Under the pieces are notes generated by a model. It saw only the letters and a list, made by a program, of their open reading frames with translations, did no database searches and was not told the origin of the DNA. From positions 2,046,001-2,110,000 of the forward strand of contig OZ038454.1 of assembly GCA_964036195.1 (NCBI GenBank): 64,000 bases of DNA. Direction: 5' to 3'. This document shows positions 13,301 to 23,935 of this stretch, piece after piece (position 1 is the stretch's first letter; the number at the start of each line of letters is the position of its first letter). The position numbers and the translations under genes were made by a program. The stretch is from Sphaerolaimus hirsutus (taxonomy: Eukaryota > Nematoda > Chromadorea > Monhysterida > Sphaerolaimidae).

Positions 13301-16158
13301 GGCAATGCAAGTTTACTGGCACAACGTGTGCCAGGGAAACTTCTACATGATGCTCGGCAAATTGGTGAAAACCACGTTCACGCCGGAGAAATTTGAGCCG
13401 CAAAGTATGGCGGTGCAACTCGTGGATTACCGAGTGAAACAGGCTGCGAGTGCCGTTCCCCCCGCGCCAGGGACGGTGCAAACGGTCGATAGCCCACCGC
13501 CGGAGGACTTTCACGAGGCGCCCGACATGGCGCAGGACAACGCGCCCATCATGGCGCAGGACAACGCGCCCATCATGGCGCAGGACAACAACCAGGTGCG
13601 AGTTGCATGAATGTAACAGGAAAATTGTAAGGAGTGAAGAAAAATGTACTTTGTGTTAACGTTAAAGTGTAATAGTAAATTGTTGTTGTTAAGTGTTACG
13701 TTTTGACCATTTTAGTTTTATTTCCCGTTTTTAATATACACTTTTTTACATTGCCGTAACCACCGCCAGACATGCCGCGTGCACGAGCCGCTGACGAACC
13801 CCCAGTTTCACAGCGTGCTGCAACAGTGCGCGCCCATTATCGACAAGATGGACGTTAAAGCGATCCGTGCAATGCGCCAAAATATGGAAAGTATGCTGTC
13901 GCAATGCACCCAATCGGTAAACTATTCTTTATTGTCATGTATTCAGTCAATTCTACCATATCTTTCAAATGTGCTAATTTGCAGAGCACAAGCGTGAATG
14001 CGGACAGCGTGAAGCGCAGCAAACTGCCCTGCATTTGCTCGTTCATCAACAACATACGGTTCATCGGCGTGGTGCAGCAGGAAATCGGCGTCATCAACAC
14101 GCTGCTGAAGGCCGATCTGAACAAGTTCTGTGACATGATCGAGGACTTCATCATGAACCAGGTTATTTGATTGATAAACATTTTGTGGATGGAGTGTGTG
14201 TGTTTTCGGGACTGTTGCCTTGAACGTATCTCAACGTCACCACTTAAAAGTAGGAAAAAGTAATTTACTTGAAACGTTTCGTAAATGATGTTAACTTTTC
14301 GTAGGAATCCGCCCATACTGGAACGACCAGTTTGCCGATCGTTGCGGCTCCGCCTGCCAATCCGTCTGGCAGTGCGCTGCTTGAACGCCGCCGCCGCAGG
14401 ACCAGCGGGCTCATTGTGTCGCCCCTCGCCGCGGAAATGGACTACAACGTCACGCCGGTGCAGGTGAGTATAACGGTGGTGTTTCATGATGTACGTAAAC
14501 AGCATGTAACTAACAACCCTGTACTAACTACTAATGTTACTTACATCAGAAAACAAACCCGGGCAACTTTGCGTTTCCGCAGCAGGAGGCGAAAGTTGCC
14601 GAACCGGACCAAGATGACAGTCTGGTACAATACACTGGTCTGGCTCAAATTGTGAGGATTGCACTCTTTCTTTTGTGTCAACAAACTACTTAAGATGCAT
14701 CTTTTGGTAAATTGAAAATGTGTAATTTAAAAGATTTACTTCTTGTTACTTTTGATGAAATCCAATTTACACATTCTTATACATATTTCGGTAAATCAGT
14801 GTGCACAGTGGTACTTATTTGTAGTAGTGCATTTCTTTATGATTATGATAAAGTGACATATCGTACTTACAGCCGACGCAACAACTGGACCAACTTGCCG
14901 GGTCTATGAAAAAAGCCAAGAAATCCGTGCCGACGGAAAAGGGCAAATTGCACACCGTGCAGAAATTGCCCACTCCGCAACAGAACGTGCAAGCACCGAG
15001 TTTGCCGTACACGTCACCGGTGAATGTGAACACAGCGACGACCATTGCCACACACTTGATGCAAAGGCAGGCTTCCGAGGTTGCCCTGGCTGCCAAGCTT
15101 CAGGTGACCCGGTTTGAGGTGAAGCACTTGCAGCAAGCCCTGCAAAACGTTAACGTTAGTAAGACATTTCATTACTTCTTCATGTGCAATACCATATGCA
15201 AATTGAAATTTCTCATGTATATTTGCAGTCGTGCCACCAGGTGGATGCCACTGAAGACGGCATCACGTATTTGTTTGTGGCATCACAGGCGCCGCAGCGG
15301 CAGCATCAACAGCTGCAGTATGCCGAGGTGACTGACAGTTTCTGTTTTTTTTCCTACTTATAATTCAGTGTTAAGAAGCAAGTAAATTCTATCCGCTTTT
15401 TTACAGCCCGCTGAAATGGACTGCGAGAACGACGATGGCGTCGTACTGCCGCAAAGTGCCCAGAAACGCACTGGCCAGCCTGTACCGGAGACAGAATGTG
15501 CTGCGAAGCGGTACCGCCTGACAGTAAGTTTCTGTCTGCAGTGCTTCTGTTGTACAACTTTGTTGCCATTATAAAATGATAATATAAACTCAGAATCAGA
15601 CTGCTGCCAGTTCCCCAGCCAGCGCGCGCAAAAGTGCAAAGAAGAACGAGCAAGCGGCTGCTGGGACCGAAACGGTTAGGATAGAAAATTGCTTCAATAT
15701 TTTGCTTCGTACTGTAATCTATGTTTACAGTATGAAAATGTGCAGACAAGCGAACCGCCGCCGACCAGTGAACAGCGCCGTACTGTGCCACAGCCGATCC
15801 GCCAATCGCGCGCCGTTACGACGCCGCGCAATTGCCCTTTGGATGAGGAGGGCTACGCAAAACGGCTGGCGGTACGTCTTGGGTTCAATTGTGGTTTTCG
15901 GTGTTGTACATGTTTCTATGTGCAGTGTCTACTAGACTTTAGTATTTCTACAGTAATTGATATGTACAGTTCCCCAGTGTGCATATATATATATCTGGGA
16001 AACAGTTGGAAACTTTTCTATAAGTTTACCATTACAGATGTTCATAGATGTAAACTGTTTACTTCTTTTTAACAAATAGAACGGTATACTAAAATTGCAC
16101 ACATTCTCAGGCGATCAATGAAGACTATTATGAGGAACTGGAGGATTTTGATGATTGA
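4397..16158 (+). CDS. Large multi-exon cargo gene of the giant transposon, unknown function
   Basis: About 31 exons read by GT-AG junctions and phase: 4397-4546, 4741-4896, 5091-5306, 5560-5925, 5998-6132, 6268-6357, 7343-7415, 7484-7629, 8188-8385, 9608-9652, 10608-10733, 11011-11163, 11242-11374, 11487-11639, 11816-11931, 12001-12061, 12142-12348, 12616-12760, 12836-12930, 13010-13202, 13267-13595, 13770-13916, 13985-14161, 14305-14463, 14550-14651, 14873-15154, 15229-15327, 15407-15523, 15594-15674, 15731-15871, 16111-16158. That is about 1,545 codons. Phases close everywhere except exon 13 (133 nt, one base too many). Exon 1 has an AT-hook-like KRGRPLKQK. Exon 3 is a charged coiled coil; exon 4 has an Ala-Pro run; exon 21 has three MAQDNAPI-type repeats. 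Exons 15-21 look globular and tryptophan-rich. The tail ends in acidic residues. I recognise no family. No Myb/SANT domain, which Harbinger partners usually have, is apparent. Confidence 0.72.
6520..7200 (+). repeat. Intronic tandem repeat, about 110-123 bp unit
   Basis: Six diverged units, each with GGAATCRAAAATGTCT, TTCCATATTTAT and a weaker TTTCAC block, recur at about 6528, 6647, 6769, 6892, 7002 and 7114 inside the exon 6-7 intron of the cargo gene. No coding role seen. Confidence 0.8.
8509..9542 (-). CDS. Small antisense coiled-coil gene nested in a cargo-gene intron
   Basis: The minus strand shows exon 9542-9340, a middle exon ending at 8868 (its start is uncertain, near 8960-9010), and exon 8757-8509. 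The first begins MPSLTEQLNSLAVG and has a Ser/Gln-rich then Pro-rich stretch, ending at a CAG/GT donor. The middle exon ends at a GTTAGT donor. The last encodes about 82 residues with heptad-like spacing (VQKLVNTVNQF, VLLEHTKLLEKKEKAYERM) and a stop. The gene lies wholly inside the intron between cargo exons 8188-8385 and 9608-9652, on the other strand. A short coiled-coil oligomerising protein is the reading; function and exact middle exon are uncertain. Confidence 0.55.
9690..10600 (+). repeat. Intronic repeat block with GGGATY minisatellite
   Basis: Direct repeats of a unit containing GAACCCACAT..TCATGTTTCAAGCA and an imperfect palindrome GAAACACACTGTGTTT..AACAGTGTGT recur about four times. 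Within them two runs of GGGATT/GGGATC/GGGATG sit at about 10066-10145 and 10341-10380. All of it is intronic to the cargo gene (between exons 9608-9652 and 10608-10733). Confidence 0.75.
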
Positions 16159-16305
16159 AATGTTGTTTTTTTGGTAATGTGAAAGGGGCGTGTGCCTCTG
16201 TGCATGTTTACCCCATGTGCATGTCAGCGGTATTCTACATGTTGACTTTCCACGAGGCTCCAGGGGATTGGGTAGACTCCTCTGGAGCGATTGATAGTTC
16301 TTAAA

Positions 16306-16311
16306 AATAAA
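16306..16311 (+). promoter_or_regulatory. Polyadenylation signal AATAAA for the cargo gene
   Basis: AATAAA occurs about 150 bases after the stop codon of the last cargo exon, within a suitable AT-rich 3' region. Confidence 0.6.
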
Positions 16312-17144
16312 ACACATGGACTAGTCGTTTCAAAGGTGAAAATATATAAAAAGTTTTGGAAATTGTCGAATTTGAGTTAAAATTATGGTCCACATGCACA
16401 CTGGGTTTACATGCACAGAAGGCTTCAGTCATGTGAAAGTGCTGAAAGTAGTGAATACGTTTTAATGCAGTTTCTTATCATTTTACATTTTCATACAGTT
16501 CCTTTTTTTGTAACATTTCAATCGTTCGCAAATTATCACATTTCAAAGTGAAAACGTTATGTACTTTTTTAGTTTCTTCCGTATACAATTGTCAAATTTC
16601 GCATTCTGAGATAGGTAAACAAGTTTTAAATTTTGCTCAAAAGTGTAACTCTTGTCAACATCAATATAGTCTTGTTTTTGTTTTTTCTTACTTTTTGTTA
16701 CAGCGAGAAGGAGAATGATTTCTTTTTACAGTTTTAGATTTAAATTGAAAATTTGCGAGTACAAAGTTTGGATTTTTTTTTGTCCCACTTCCTTGCATTT
16801 CTTTTTGTCGAACTTCCATACAAATCACGTGTCCATGTAATCTTTAATTTTTCTATCCGTAACAACATGATGAAATCACGCAATAAATCTGTTAGGTAGA
16901 TTTCAATTTGTAAATTGAAGTAAAAAGTAACAAAAACGAATTATCAACAGTCACAATAAAAAACGAAATATCAACAGTCACGATAAAGAACAAATGTTAG
17001 CAGACACACACAAACGTAATTGTCATGTCTAAATTGTCTACGTTTCGCAACAAAGATATGTTAGGGAATTTGAAAAGTCGAAAAAATTAGTTTACTGCTC
17101 ACCTGATAAGTCTCGGGGAATAAATCCTTCCTTATTTTTGGCTG
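16312..17144. other. AT-rich right flank of the giant element, no gene seen
   Basis: Strongly AT-rich, with a short local duplication around 16935-16985 (ACAAAAACGAATTATCAACAGT). No coding or RNA signal found. Confidence 0.6.
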
Positions 17145-17365
17145 TACGACGCGTCGCGAGTCGCATACGACGCGTCGCGTGACGAAAGCGACGCGTCGCA
17201 TAATCGTCACTTCCAGTTTACCCAGCTGTGTCACATTCTTGTGTAATCGTGCGACGCGTCGCACTTTTGTGACTTGCTGAAACCACTAACCCCAGAAAGT
17301 GAAACACCAACGTAAACTAAAGTACACACGTCGATCAAAAATGTAAACCGACGCGCGACGCGTTG
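17145..17365. repeat. Right cluster of GACGCGTCGC motifs
   Basis: Palindromic GCGACGCGTCGC-type sites recur at least five times close to the right terminus. A further hairpin pairs ATGTAAACCGACGCG with CGCG..TTTACAT. They mirror the left cluster at 2706-3085 and are candidate transposase or cargo-protein binding sites (inference). Confidence 0.65.
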
Positions 17366-17397
17366 CGTTTCAGTTTACATTTTTGATCGATGTGCCG

Positions 17398-17423
17398 TGT
17401 TGGTAAACTAGCGTGTACAGCCA
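17398..17423 (-). repeat. Right terminal inverted repeat of the giant element
   Basis: Read inward it is TGGCTGTACACGCTAGTTTA, matching the left end at 811. It is followed directly by the target copy CAA and the rest of the interrupted small element. Confidence 0.85.
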
Positions 17424-17532
17424 CAATAACCCCCCCCTCGAAATACCCTCCCCCCTCGTTTAACCCCCCACCTCTCGGGAGCAGTATGAAACAATCACCC
17501 TCCGGGGGGTATTTCGAGGAAATACGGTATGC
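17424..17532 (+). mobile_element. Small TIR element (CCTCGAAATACCCC family), right part
   Basis: Continues the element broken at 810: CAATAACCCCCC, then GGGGGGTATTTCGAGGAAAT and ACGGTA as the right terminus. Matches the uninterrupted paralogue ending at 35477. Confidence 0.8.
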
Positions 17533-17675
17533 ATTATGGCCGGATTTACTTTACGGCCGGGTTTACTTTACCGCCGAGATCTCGCCCCCCCCCCTCAGGG
17601 GTGTGTTAGACAATACCTGGGTTTAAGCCAAGCAAAAAGCAGCTTTGGCCCCCCTTCACTTGGGGGTTGGGGTGA

Positions 17676-17868
17676 GAAAACATAGACATAAACATTGAAA
17701 AATATTATAATGCTCTGTTATACCTGCCAGCAGTTTATATACCTCCACATGTCCTTGACACAGGTTCTCCATGTGAGTCAAAGTCAGATCGTCTGCACCG
17801 GCGTTTAAAAGTTCTTGCAGTCAGCAGTATAAAAATTGCCAGTGCAAGCACAAACAGCAGCCCACTGC
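17676..17868 (+). pseudogene. Candidate host exon, left half, interrupted by a hAT-like insertion
   Basis: An open frame (IEKYYNALLYLPAVYIP, then LDTGSPCESKSDRLHRRL) runs into the 8-bp target site CCCACTGC. It resumes in the same frame at 18805 once the insertion and one target copy are set aside. The left splice site is not clear; an in-frame stop at 17673 limits it. I do not recognise the domain. It may be the N-terminal extension of the globin gene whose next exon is 43387-43702. Confidence 0.45.
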
Positions 17869-18796
17869 TAGTGATGGAAAAGGCACCGGGGAAAATGGCA
17901 TCGCACCGCACCGGCACCGGTGCCATTCCTCAGAAATGGTACCTGGCACCTTGGGCACCGGCATAAAAATGGCACCGCGCCGGCACCGGTGCCATTCTAA
18001 AAAATATAGCAAAGGCACCGAGGGGCACCGGCTGGCTGCCGGTGCTAGTACCGAAGGGCACCGCACCGGGGTGGAGGTTCCGATGTATTTATCGGCTATT
18101 TTCGTAGAGTAGCGCAGCTTTGGAACAGCATATTTCCCCACAAATTCTTTACCGATTTTAATGGTTGAGCATTTAAAATGATCAGAATTATGTGGCGATC
18201 ATTTTATGAAGCAATTAGAATGATTACAAATGATAGCTCAAATATTTAATACACCCCAATGCCAATACAGATACCTATAGTCACTATTGTGTCTACTGAC
18301 CGGGGTTGATGTTGTACAGAGGTTGTAACTATATTTTGTCTGACAACTGACAACAAATTATGAACAGAACCATGGAAGAAACGTATATTGATGATTGAAA
18401 ATACAACACAATTTTTGTTCCCTCCTCAGAAATGGCTGGCAGATTTCAAAGTGTATTTTATGTGACATTTTTACCAAAAAAACAAAAACAGTTGTGTGTA
18501 TTGCTGCTCTCATAAATATATGAAAAAGTACATGCTGTCGATGAATTTTTACATCCTATGGGGACTTGGCAGGTGCCTTTCCCGGTGCCTTTTACTTTGG
18601 CCCTGGTGCTAGCAGCTTTGGCACCGGCCAAAAAATGGCACGGCACCGCACAGGCACCAGTGCTATTCTGAAAAATATGGCACCGGCACCGGCGGAGCAC
18701 CCTCAAAAAAGGGCGCCGCACCGCACCAGCACCGGTGCTGGTGCCCTTCGGTGCCCGGCACAGGGGCACCGGTGCCCCGGTGCCATTCCATCACTA
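17869..18796. mobile_element. hAT-like non-autonomous element A (GGCACC arrays)
   Basis: Termini TAGTGATGGAA and TTCCATCACTA are inverted. Flanks CCCACTGC (17861-17868) and CCCAGTGC (18797-18804) are an 8-bp target duplication with one mismatch, as expected for hAT. Both ends carry tandem GGCACCGG / GCACCGCACC motifs in the same orientation, including a shared block AAAATGGCAYSGCACCGCAC. 928 bp, no coding capacity. Confidence 0.85.
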
Positions 18797-18804
18797 CCCA
18801 GTGC

Positions 18805-18943
18805 ATAAAGTTCATTTGGAACAGAGAATTTCCTTGCCAATGAAAAGTTTGCAATCACTTGACAATGACATGTCAAGTGATGATGATGTGATTAGACCAA
18901 AAACAATGTCACAAGGGAAAGATGTAAAAAGAGGTTTTAGCGA
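18805..18943 (+). pseudogene. Candidate host exon, right half, ending at a GTGAGT donor
   Basis: Continues the frame of 17676-17868: HKVHLEQRISLPMKSLQ, an acidic SSDDD patch, and ends KRGFS plus two bases at a consensus donor (GTGAGTG, 18944). Ending in phase 2 with GA, it would join in frame to the globin exon that starts with G at 43387. The insertion at 17869 would wreck this exon unless it is polymorphic or spliced out. Confidence 0.5.
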
Positions 18944-19320
18944 GTGAGTGCTTGGGAAATTGTTTTTTTTTTGTATATTGGTTGAAATTCGGTTTGTTAC
19001 GTTGTTTCACTTTATGGTTAGAAGAAGGTACCTATGCTTTCTTTTCAATTTCCGCAGGTAAATACATTGAAAATAAAAAAATTTTATTATGTGGAATTGC
19101 CAACTTTTGGAAAATTTATTTGTGTTCATTTTCAAAAATGCCGGTATCTTAACAACTCTGTTGGGAACTCCACAACTGGAGAAGTGAAAAACTTATTTAT
19201 AAATCAGAAGTAAAAGGTTTAAGGGAAAACAAATTCACAAGTGAGAAGTTAAATAGCAAGTTAAATAAAATGCTAAAGCAATGTTTTTGACTTTTTACTT
19301 ACCACTTAACTTCTCACTTA
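18944..19320. other. AT-rich DNA, no gene seen
   Basis: If the neighbouring exon call is right, this is the start of a long intron. It has a weak local inverted repeat AAGTGAGAAGTTAA / TTAACTTCTCACTT near 19230-19320 and nothing else of note. Confidence 0.5.
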
Positions 19321-19545
19321 TATACCGTATTTCTTCTAATAGAAGGGCGTCTCTAATAGGGGCCAGGCCCATTTCGCACATAAGCCTGTTTCGCACATAC
19401 ACCTGTTTCACACATGGATGAAACCCGTTTCACACAAAGGCCCGTTTCGCACATAACTGATGCTATGTGCGAAACGGGCCTATGTGCGAAATAGGCGTAT
19501 GTGCGAAACAGGCCTATGTGCGAAACGGGCGGGCGATTAGGGGGG
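19321..19545. repeat. Fold-back repeat built from CCGTTTCGCACATA units
   Basis: Several TTTCGCACATA units on the left face the reverse-complement TATGTGCGAAAC units on the right, centred near 19456, so the strand can fold into a hairpin. It starts with CCGTATTTCTTCTAATAGAA, an end resembling the small TIR elements of this window. Confidence 0.7.
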
Positions 19546-20190
19546 GGGTGTACACAGCACTGGGAGTGGCAAACAGAATACCACTAAAGTGATGTTGTTT
19601 CGCACACCTTTGTGTTTGCCACCCACATAACAAAGGGGTGGACTGGGGACTCTCCCCATACACTAGGGCCATTAATGTATTAAGTGGATGAATTTGGCAC
19701 CGGCCACAATTATTTTAATTGCCAGCCGCAAACTGCCAGTGCAATAATTGCTCAATTAGGGTCAATAATTATGTACCTGTTTACATTAGTTTACAACCAA
19801 ACTGTTTAAAGCAGATTGATCAATGTTAAATACATTTGAGTTCACCGCAAGTCTAGGTATCCAGTTTTTCTCTTTATGTCAATTGTAGTTGTCAACCTAA
19901 TTCTGGTAAACTTGAATGCATTCAGAGCTACAAATCGAAATAATAGAATCCACCTCAAAATACCTCCCTCAAAATTCTCACTAAAAAACCCTATGGGTAT
20001 TTCAAGGAAATACGGTATACACATCTCCAGTAAAAATATTATCGTAATCATCATTTTTCAGTTTTTTTTGTGTTTTTGTTTGTTTGTATGGTTACAGTGT
20101 TTTACAGTAACAGTGTTTTTACAGTGTTAAGATGACGTTTTTAAGCATCAATACAGTCGTTTTTCAGAAGACACTAGCCAAACTTTTTAG

Positions 20191-20390
20191 NNNNNNNNNN
20201 NNNNNNNNNNNNNNNNNNNNNNNNNNNNNNNNNNNNNNNNNNNNNNNNNNNNNNNNNNNNNNNNNNNNNNNNNNNNNNNNNNNNNNNNNNNNNNNNNNNN
20301 NNNNNNNNNNNNNNNNNNNNNNNNNNNNNNNNNNNNNNNNNNNNNNNNNNNNNNNNNNNNNNNNNNNNNNNNNNNNNNNNNNNNNNNNNN
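20191..20390. other. Assembly gap of 200 N
   Basis: A run of exactly 200 unknown bases, likely a scaffold join of nominal size. The true length and order here are unproven. Confidence 0.98.
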
Positions 20391-21716
20391 AATTTTCACT
20401 CTGAAAAAATAAACCCCCGGGGGGCAATTTGAGGAAATACGGTAATGTGATCTATGTGAAAATTTAGCGATATGAATGCGTGCTCTTTATATACTAAATG
20501 GGGTAAATACATTTTCCTACTGACATACCAAATTTGAGCACTTTTCATTAAAAATTGATTTGTTGGGAACATAAATATTGAAACTGTGCGCTGGGTGCAC
20601 TCAATTGATTTTGTTACTTTACCTTCAATTAGATGGTGCCTTTTTTAGAGGGTACCTAGCTTCTATTGTTTTCACCATTTAAAAACAAAATAGTGGAGGA
20701 AAATAAAATAATTATAAAATTTTTTATTAAAAAACAATCTGAGATTTTTGGAATCCAAATTGTAATGTTAAAGCCTTGGGCTTAATCGTTATTGTTATGC
20801 TGACTTGTTATTTACATTGCACACACAATTATTCACCACATTATGGTAGTTATTTGATATACAAAATATTTTTACCCCTAGAAACGTTTCAGAAGATAGT
20901 TTTTCTAAATATTTTGATGGAATTTATTTGTTATTCACAGTTTTCTGAGTGAAACACGGCGCAAATAAAATGTAATCATAAAAAATTTAAAAAAATTGAA
21001 GAAGTCAAATATGTACATTTTAACCAGCTACGCCTTTCTATTTTTATGGGGTATGGGGGATGGGCATTTTGAGTAATTTGTGACTTTTTGAGAAATTAGG
21101 TCAATCAATAAATGAAATAAAGTTTACTTGGCTCGGACTATGCGAAGTGAGATGCAAGTATAATAAATACAACACAAAACGCCCATCGGCTACCCCTAAT
21201 GCGTTCCTAAGCAAAATTAACGTTCTTATTAAATATTTGCAAGCACGAAATTTGTGTATGGTAAGTGTAAAAGCAAGTGGAAGGAAGGTATACTGGGAAA
21301 GAAACACCTAGTCTATTCGAAATAATTTAAAGTTAACAAACGTCAGCTTAAAACGCACCTCAGTTTACTGTTCTGTTCTCACTTTACACATACTTTTTGG
21401 AAGTACAGAAAACGTATTTTAAGCGCAGCGTCAGCATCGCATATTTACAGCAGCACAAAAAAAAAGCACTGAAACGATAAACTTTCAATGATTTCTATCA
21501 TTTTCTATTCTATTATTTTACCATGATCTTACACCGTTTCATTACCCTTAACATATGATGTGAAATTGATTGAAATCACTGAAAAACTTTTATCTTCAGG
21601 AAATATGGACCATTAATGTTGATTATTGGACATTATTTCATTCTTATCTTCCAACTGTTGGGCACATTAAACATTTCGAAATTTGTGCAGTGTGCAGTCT
21701 TAACTATTCCGCATGG
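20391..21716. other. AT-rich DNA, no gene seen
   Basis: A remnant of the GAGGAAATACGGTA terminus sits at about 20430-20443. The rest is AT-rich without a coding, RNA or clear repeat signal. Confidence 0.55.
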
Positions 21717-21724
21717 TAATGAAC

Positions 21725-22760
21725 CAGAGTTGTACAAATACTGGTATTTTTAGAAAACGTAAACGTAAACGTAAATACCTTTTCCAAATCAAAAGTATAA
21801 ATACTAAAACGTAAGGTATTTTTAAAATACCAAGGAATACGTAAAAAAAGCGTAAACGTAAAAATGTTATATGTGTCGTATTTGCCACTGTGCTTTGGAA
21901 TCGCTGATGTCCATGCAATATCTTCATGTCTTTAGCACTACATGCTCACCATAATCAACAACATGAGTGAGACAACTATAACAAATGATAATGATCTAAC
22001 ACAAACAGCGATGAGATAAACATAAAAATTGAGCAAAAATTACACCTTTTTGTAATTAAATCTGATACATAATTTTCATTCACATTATTTTGTTCCCAAA
22101 TTGATTATTTTAGCAAATTTCACAAGCCCATGGCTAAATGGCCACTCTACAGCCACCGATGTAAGGGGAACAGACAGTAATTTCAGTGCATTGAAACTTT
22201 TACAACTGTTTTTAGTCTATTTTGGAAAAACACACCATCAAATATACTTTGAAATCTGCCACACCTATCTGAAGAGAGTACCTGGAATTGTGTTGAATTT
22301 TCAATCATAAATATGACATTTCTTTCATTATTTTGTTCATAATTTGTTGTCAGATTATGACAAAATACAGTTAGGTACCTACATTCTCTGTGTGGCATCG
22401 ACTATGGTCGGTAGACAATGGTGACTATGATCGGAGTTTATAAAATGTTTTAGCTATGGTTTGTAATCATCCTAATCGCTGCACTAATGGGATCGCCACA
22501 TCATTCTGATCATTTTTAGTGCTCGACAATCAAAATCTGTAGAGAATTCATGGAACTATGCAGTTCCGTCTGAGGGCGCGGCCACTAAGAAGCTACTAAA
22601 GATCAGACTTTTTACGTTTTCCCTAGTACCCGGGTATTTTGGTTAGGAAAACGTAACAAAACGTAATGGTATTTTTGGAAAACGTAAACGTAAACGTAAA
22701 TATAAGTAACCAAATAACCGGGTATTTCGGGTAAACGTAAATACGTTTTTTCCAACTCTG
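21725..22760. mobile_element. hAT-like non-autonomous element C (ACGTAAAC arrays)
   Basis: Starts CAGAGTTG, ends CAACTCTG, flanked by a perfect 8-bp duplication TAATGAAC (21717-21724 and 22761-22768). Each end carries AAAACGTAAACGTAAACGTA preceded by GGTATTTTTRG in the same orientation. 1,036 bp. The interior shares segments with the GGCACC elements (ATTCTGATCATTTT, GAGAATTCATGGAA). No gene. Confidence 0.88.
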
Positions 22761-23096
22761 TAATGAACTAACAGTGCACTACAGAAGTAGGCATTACTGC
22801 AAAGCTCTTGCATACAGATTTGGAACACAAAATATTATAAATACATAAATTACATTCATTCATGAGTCAGTCCACGAGTCAATAGCCAAAAGTTGGACAC
22901 ACCCAAAAAAAATTTTATTGTCTTAAATTGTTGCCTATATAGCACTGATAAAAAAATCATATTTAATTTTTTCAGTTTCCTCATATATATAGCATAATCA
23001 AGCATTTTAACATTGGATGGTCATGTAAGGTGATTGAATCGCCTGTGAAAGCACAATCGAGATGCGCATAACGGCTATATTTTACACCGTTACGTA

Positions 23097-23438
23097 CAGG
23101 GTTGGCAAAATCTCAGAAAAAAATAAAAATAAAATAAAAATAAAATGGAAAAATTGAAGAATAAAATAAAAATAAACTGGAAAATTGAAGAATAAAATAA
23201 AAATAAAATACAATTTTTATACAATTTTACTACAATTTTAGTAAAAATAATTTTACAAAAATCAATTCTGGTCATGATCTGAAAAAAAAAAATTAAAAAA
23301 AAATAAAAATAAAATGGAAAATTTAAGAATAAAATAAAAATAAAATGAAAAATGTAAGAATAAAATAAAAATAAAAAACAATTTTTATACAATTTTACTA
23401 CAATTTTAGTAAAAATAATTTTACTAAAACCAACCCTG
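23097..23438. mobile_element. hAT-like non-autonomous element E (AAAATAAAAAT arrays)
   Basis: CAGGGTTGG and CCAACCCTG termini with a perfect 8-bp duplication GTTACGTA (23089-23096, 23439-23446). The target lies inside a satellite monomer. Two direct blocks of AAATAAAAATAAAATGGAAA make up nearly all of it. 342 bp. Confidence 0.9.
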
Positions 23439-23935
23439 GTTACGTAGCCCAGAATGTCCTCTTTCAGCATCCACAAACTTCTATGGGGGTTCCCCGGAGG
23501 TCTTTTATACCTAAGAAATCAAAACGTGACAACTTATCAATTACAGATGCTTGCATCACCCGGAAATGCCAAACCCAGATGCGCGTAACGGCTATATTTT
23601 ACACTGTTACATAGCCCAGAATGTCCTCTATCAGAATCCACAAACTTTAATGGGGGTTCCCCGGAGGTCTTTTATACCTAAGAAATCAAAATGTGACAAC
23701 ACGTCAATTGTAGACACTTGCATGGCCCAGAAAGGCCAAACCCAGATGCGCGTAACGGCTATATTTTACACCGTTACGTAGCCCAGAATGCCCTGAACAA
23801 GAATCCACTCGCTTTTATGGGGGTTCCCCGGAGGTCTTTTATACCTAAGAAATCAAAACGTGCCAACTTATCAATTACGGATGCTTGCATGGCCCGGAAA
23901 AGCCAAACCCAGATGCGCATAATGGCTATATTGAT
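23439..23935 (+). repeat. 167-bp satellite, plus-oriented block
   Basis: Three monomers, each with ATGGGGGTTCCCCGGAGG, TTTTATACCTAAGAAATCAA and AGATGCGCGTAACGGC. Similar open frames appear at a 167-base step, which reflects sequence conservation rather than a gene. Confidence 0.9.

Larger units (their letters stand above)
811..17423. mobile_element. Giant PIF/Harbinger DNA transposon carrying cargo genes
   Basis: A 16,613-bp element. The left end TGGCCCCACGCACACTAGTT and the right end, read inward as TGGCTGTACACGCTAGTTTA, form an imperfect inverted repeat. CAA flanks both ends (808-810 and 17424-17426), and the paralogous host repeat at about 35350-35370 shows the site without an insert, so the borders are well supported. 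Inside are a Harbinger-type transposase (1668-4149, minus), a huge multi-exon gene (4397-16158, plus) and a small antisense gene (8509-9542). Harbinger elements normally encode a transposase plus one short Myb-like protein and are much smaller. CAA departs from the usual TWA target of the superfamily. Subterminal GCGACGCG-type clusters lie near both sides. Confidence 0.88.

Noticed and set aside
18458..18854. Cys/Gly-rich frames in the GGCACC region
   Set aside because: Products of GGCACC tandem repeats inside hAT-like element A.
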